Shown here: in pieces, positions 60,301 to 64,000 of the stretch
How the letters are laid out: each line of letters starts with the position of its first letter
Numbering within the stretch: the first letter of the stretch is position 1
NCBI GenBank assembly: GCA_016859345.1
Contig: CM029126.1
Span: 8,819,027-8,883,026, forward strand
DNA length: 64,000 nt
Reading direction: 5' to 3'
From: Istiophorus platypterus
Lineage: Eukaryota > Chordata > Actinopteri > Istiophoriformes > Istiophoridae
Translations under genes and position numbers: made by a program
Notes under the pieces: generated by a model
What the model was told of the DNA's origin: nothing
The model's input: only the letters and a program-made list of their open reading frames with translations
Databases searched by the model: none

Positions 60301-61763
60301 TGTCGCACAGTCCCTGGAAAAAAAAAGCCCGGGTTCTGCACCCTTGGACCCTATTTGTTCGGGTGACAGGAAAGGGTGACCGGAGAAGGAAAGAAGGCAG
60401 AGAGGTACTGTAGAGGAGAGCGTGAGCTCTCAAACCACATCCCGTCACCACAGGCTGACTTCACCCTTTTTAACAGCACCATATTTCCCCAAAATGTATC
60501 AAGCATAGCACGTGATAGTCGGGCGGCAGTGAAATCCCTGATAAATCCAGGGACCAGCTTCACTCTGGTGGAAAGTGCTGTCTGCTAAAATCATTTACAA
60601 GGGAGTGACATGAAGATCTATAACTTTAAACTATAAGTAAGTCGGTGAAAATAAGTTTAACATGTTGGCACACATCGCCTTCATTTTTGCTCAACCATGT
60701 ACACATTCATACAAACAGGCGTGTATTCAAGCAAGTACAACCAGTCGCCAACATTAAAATAGGCAAGAAAGGGCGTAAATGGCTGTGGTTCCCAACTGGC
60801 CTTACAACGCTGGGGAAGGGCTATGAGATGAATCAGACGGGTTAAGAGATTATTAACTGCACAAGAGAGAGGGAACATATTTCTGGGGCAGGCTTCCAAC
60901 AATTACCCAGATGAAGCAATCTGAGAAGATAAAAATACTCTTTGGTTGAATTGCTCTCAATTCAATCTGTGATGTGGGTTCTCATGTAGACACTGGTTCA
61001 TTCCAAAGGGGCCACAACAGCCAAATAGGTTGGGAACCAATCAGCTACATGAATGGAGCACGAGATGCTATACCCCTGGGCACAGACACGCTAAAAGCCG
61101 CCTACCAGTACGTAGCAGCGCCGCACTCAACATCATTTTCTGCCGTTTTCAGGGACTTCCTTACTTCTGGCTGAGCTCTTTGACTGTCAAGCATGAAATG
61201 TTAATAACAGCCACTTCATTAAGAAGCACCGGCTTAGCAGCCCTGAACCCTTGTACCCCTGGGCCTGTGTCTTGTAGACCCATTTACAGTAGTTATTCAT
61301 CCAATATACATGAACACTGAATCGCAGCGAGTACGGATCGCACACAATGTTCAGTGCAACGTTATACATCCGCATATGTGTGTGGCCTGTGATTGAGATG
61401 TAAGTCTTGAAACCTGGAGTACCAACTGATTTGTTTCTCAAGCAGGTCATCCACCAAGGGTATGCACTGAATGGTGTATTGCGCTACCCATTTTCACATT
61501 TCTGGTCTTACACGCCCTTACAAATGGAAGCTGTCGGGTAATAACCTAAGGTCTTTTTACTACTGAGCAGCTCCAACACTGAAGAGCTGTGAGCTCCATT
61601 CCATCAATGGCGATGCATGATAGGCCGGTGGTGGGGGTATGAGATACGGTACAAACCGAAGTAAAAAGATCTCTGGTTGAACTCTCACAAGAAGGAGACG
61701 AGGAAAAGTGAAGAAAAACCAAACAGCGGGCATCCGCCTCGTACGCGACTCTACAGGGGGCAT

Positions 61764-61828
61764 TTGTGTGTGTGTGTGTATGCGTGTGCATACATGTGTG
61801 TATGTATATATGTGTGTGTGTGTGTGTT
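61764..61828. repeat. Imperfect (GT)n/TA microsatellite
   Basis: GTGTGTGTGTGTATGCGTG, then TATGTATATATGTGTGTG over ~65 bp. Confidence 0.9.
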
Positions 61829-61912
61829 TGTATGTTGTGGGTGTTTGCGTATCTTTTCTCCAGCAGGACCCCCAGATCAAAACCACAACCCACTCTCCCT
61901 CCCCGTGTCTCT

Positions 61913-61942
61913 CTCTTTCACTCTCTCTCTCTCTCTCTCTTT
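61913..61942. repeat. (CT)n microsatellite
   Basis: CT repeat with TTTCA interruption, followed by TTTCTCCATCTCTCC. Confidence 0.9.
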
Positions 61943-62874
61943 CTCCATCTCTCCACCCCCTCTCTCATTAAAAACTGCAGGCCCTGGCTTCTAATTAAAT
62001 CCCACTTGAAAAGTCTTAAAGTCAGCCTCAGATTGATTCAATTTGCATTTCTGAACAGAGAACATTGCCTAAAAGGATTAATAAATTGGACGAAAAAATG
62101 CCTTCTTTCTGCGCCATGCCGTCAGAGCTTGTAAGACAACATCCAAAGAGAAATATCCCCCCTCACCAAACGTCTATCCAACATATGCTCTTGCTTTCTC
62201 TCTTGCAAGTCCCTCCCAGGATGCCAGCAGAGATGGGAAGTGTGTATCGGGACTCCACGTGTGTGTGCGTGCATGCATGTTTGCGTCTGCGGAACATGCG
62301 CCGGGGTCCTCTGAGGCACAGTCGGGAAGGAACACACGCAATCTGACTCTCACTGTGTCTGCATGTGTGCACGCGTGTGTCTGCGCGTGCACACGGTTAT
62401 TTATGTCTGTGTGTGTCTGGGTACTGGTGTATGTGTGAGAAGGGCGACTTTGTTGGAGCGTGCCAGAGCGCTGAAAGTGACAAGGAGGCACAGTGGGGAA
62501 AGGCTCCTTGCTGTACTGCCTGCATGTGCAGTAACAGACCACGATGGTGGAGTCATGCCATTGGCTAGTGGACACCTAGAGCAACATGTTTGGAAATCCA
62601 AAAACACATTGCCAGCTAAGAGAGCCAGATTCAATTAGTGCGAAAAAATGAAAAGAGCAAGCAAGACATTCCAAACAAACCAAGAACTGATACTGCTGCC
62701 AAAAGAAAAAGAGCAAAAAACTAACAGGAGAATTTACATTTGTATTGACATTATAGTTCCGTCTCAAAAATTATACATTTTCAGGTTCTTTGTATATTTG
62801 CATTATATAAACTGAAGAACTGTGCTAACAAGATACGAGGAAATTACTAAAATTTCTTCTGATGACAGCTATCA

Positions 62875-62935
62875 AGGGTATTTGCATCTGCATATCAAAT
62901 GCTGCAGTTGGTATAAATGATTTGCATGTGGTTCG
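62875..62935. promoter_or_regulatory. Candidate element with two POU octamers
   Basis: Two exact ATTTGCAT octamers at 62880-62887 and 62920-62927, in the same orientation and 40 bp apart, with GCATATCAAATGC between them. The segment is repeat-free. Function is inference. Confidence 0.3.
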
Positions 62936-64000
62936 TCTGTAATACCGTTATCAAATACTTGTCTTTATCGTTGTTTTGAAGTGTGTTCTATATGTTTATG
63001 GTGATTCATAGTATCGGTGAAGAACATTTTAGTAAATATCTGTAAAATATCTGTTTGAAAACAGATTATCACCCGTCAAACCTGACTCTTACTGACTTCA
63101 CTCAGTTTTCCTTTCACAAAACCATTTTGCAAGAAACACAGAATTGTATCTGCTAATCCACGTTGTGTGTGCGGTTTGTTGAGCCTTGGGAAAGTGTGAT
63201 TTACCATATACTAGAGCAGACTGTTGGATGGGAGACATTGTCAGTGTTATTATTTGCCAGTGAAACCGGCTTGTATAATGGCTGGTGGAGTTTCATAGAC
63301 TGCTGGTAGCTCAGTTGTTGAAGCCTTATTAATAAAAATCTAGAACCACATGAAGACCTTAACAAAAAAACAGGCACACAATATACAGTAGGCATGGCCT
63401 CACTGCATGTTGCTTGGTTTGTCTTTAATTAAAGCAACAAGGGCAGAGGAACGAGAATAAGATCAGTTCTCAAATACATGTGATGGAGAATTGTACGAAA
63501 AGGAAAAAAAGCCCAAAGATTTTTATCTATTAAAAGAGAAAAGAATATTATATAAAAAAAATTAAAAAGGCATAAACATCATTATAATAGAAGTTTGACA
63601 GTTTTAAATCACAGTGAGTGGCAAAAGATGATAATAAGCAGCCATGTGCTGTGCTCAGATACATCATGAAAACCCATATGTAGGAGGCAGATTTCTCTGG
63701 CCCTGTTTTGTATAAAACAACACTGACCCCTAGTGATATCAGTCAGAATAATCAGGGACGCGATTAGCATAATGCCTGTGTGCACACAAGTGTGAATACA
63801 CTCATGTCTATGCATGAGGACAACAACACTTCAGTGTGGTAAAAAAGCTTATATATCTGTGTGTTTTTTTGTAGGTATATCTGAGCGTGTGTTGTGTATT
63901 TTGGTTTGTCTGGGTTTTTCATCCATGTGTGTGTTTGCAAATGCATTTATAGGTTATGTGCAGGTTATGTGCATATGTGTTTACTCCCCCACATATGTAC

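Larger units (their letters stand above)
54001..64000. other. Non-coding stretch to the window end, no gene recognised
   Basis: It holds a polypurine tract (56860-57020), CA-rich sequence (57112-57330), pyrimidine-rich sequence (57740-57960), a C run (~59481-59489), GT (61764-61828) and CT (61913-61942) microsatellites, and a twin-octamer segment near 62880-62927. The frames with Ser/Leu/Pro or His/Thr runs follow these tracts. No exon or RNA gene is supportable. Confidence 0.5.

Overview
This is a vertebrate nuclear genomic window, most likely from a percomorph (spiny-rayed) teleost. The evidence is the texture of the sequence: long (GT/CA)n, (TA)n, (CT)n and poly-T/poly-C microsatellites, no bacterial-style gene packing, and at least five dispersed repeat families that I recognise from memory as abundant in percomorph genomes. 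No intact protein-coding gene, tRNA, rRNA or CRISPR array can be supported. The longer open frames are almost all made of microsatellites or purine/pyrimidine-rich tracts. The species and the neighbouring genes cannot be named from the sequence.

Layout. The first ~320 bases look like the 3' UTR end of a + strand gene lying to the left: AT-rich, ATTTA elements, AATAAA at 302-307 and a GT-rich downstream element. From ~0.3 to ~43.6 kb there is non-coding DNA holding microsatellites and dispersed-repeat fragments, with possible but unproven regulatory elements. Inside it, at about 19.18-20.24 kb, sits the most gene-like item: a decayed + strand coding remnant of the transposon-like family with the signature LYSDTCGGQNRN. 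It is broken by several stops and frame changes and is surrounded by recurrent GCCAAAAGG motifs. At 33.976-35.992 kb there is a two-copy tandem duplication of a ~1,004-1,009 bp unit. In the stretches I compared, the copies differ only by small indels, almost all in homopolymers and microsatellites, and both junctions lie in GT repeats.

At ~43.69-43.86 kb and ~44.58-45.06 kb the composition changes to very CpG-rich sequence. The larger block is the only convincing CpG island and is the best candidate for a promoter and 5' UTR exon. Its direction and gene are not determined. The remaining 19 kb (45-64 kb) again lacks a recognisable coding exon, which would fit a long first intron or an intergenic desert.

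The genes do not work together as a system here. A reasonable reading is a regulatory desert between a gene ending at the left edge and a CpG-island promoter at ~45 kb, colonised by transposable elements. I found no undescribed multi-gene system. The best leads are the transposon-like pseudogene, the near-identical tandem duplication, the orphan CpG island and a few homeodomain/POU-site clusters that comparative alignment could test.
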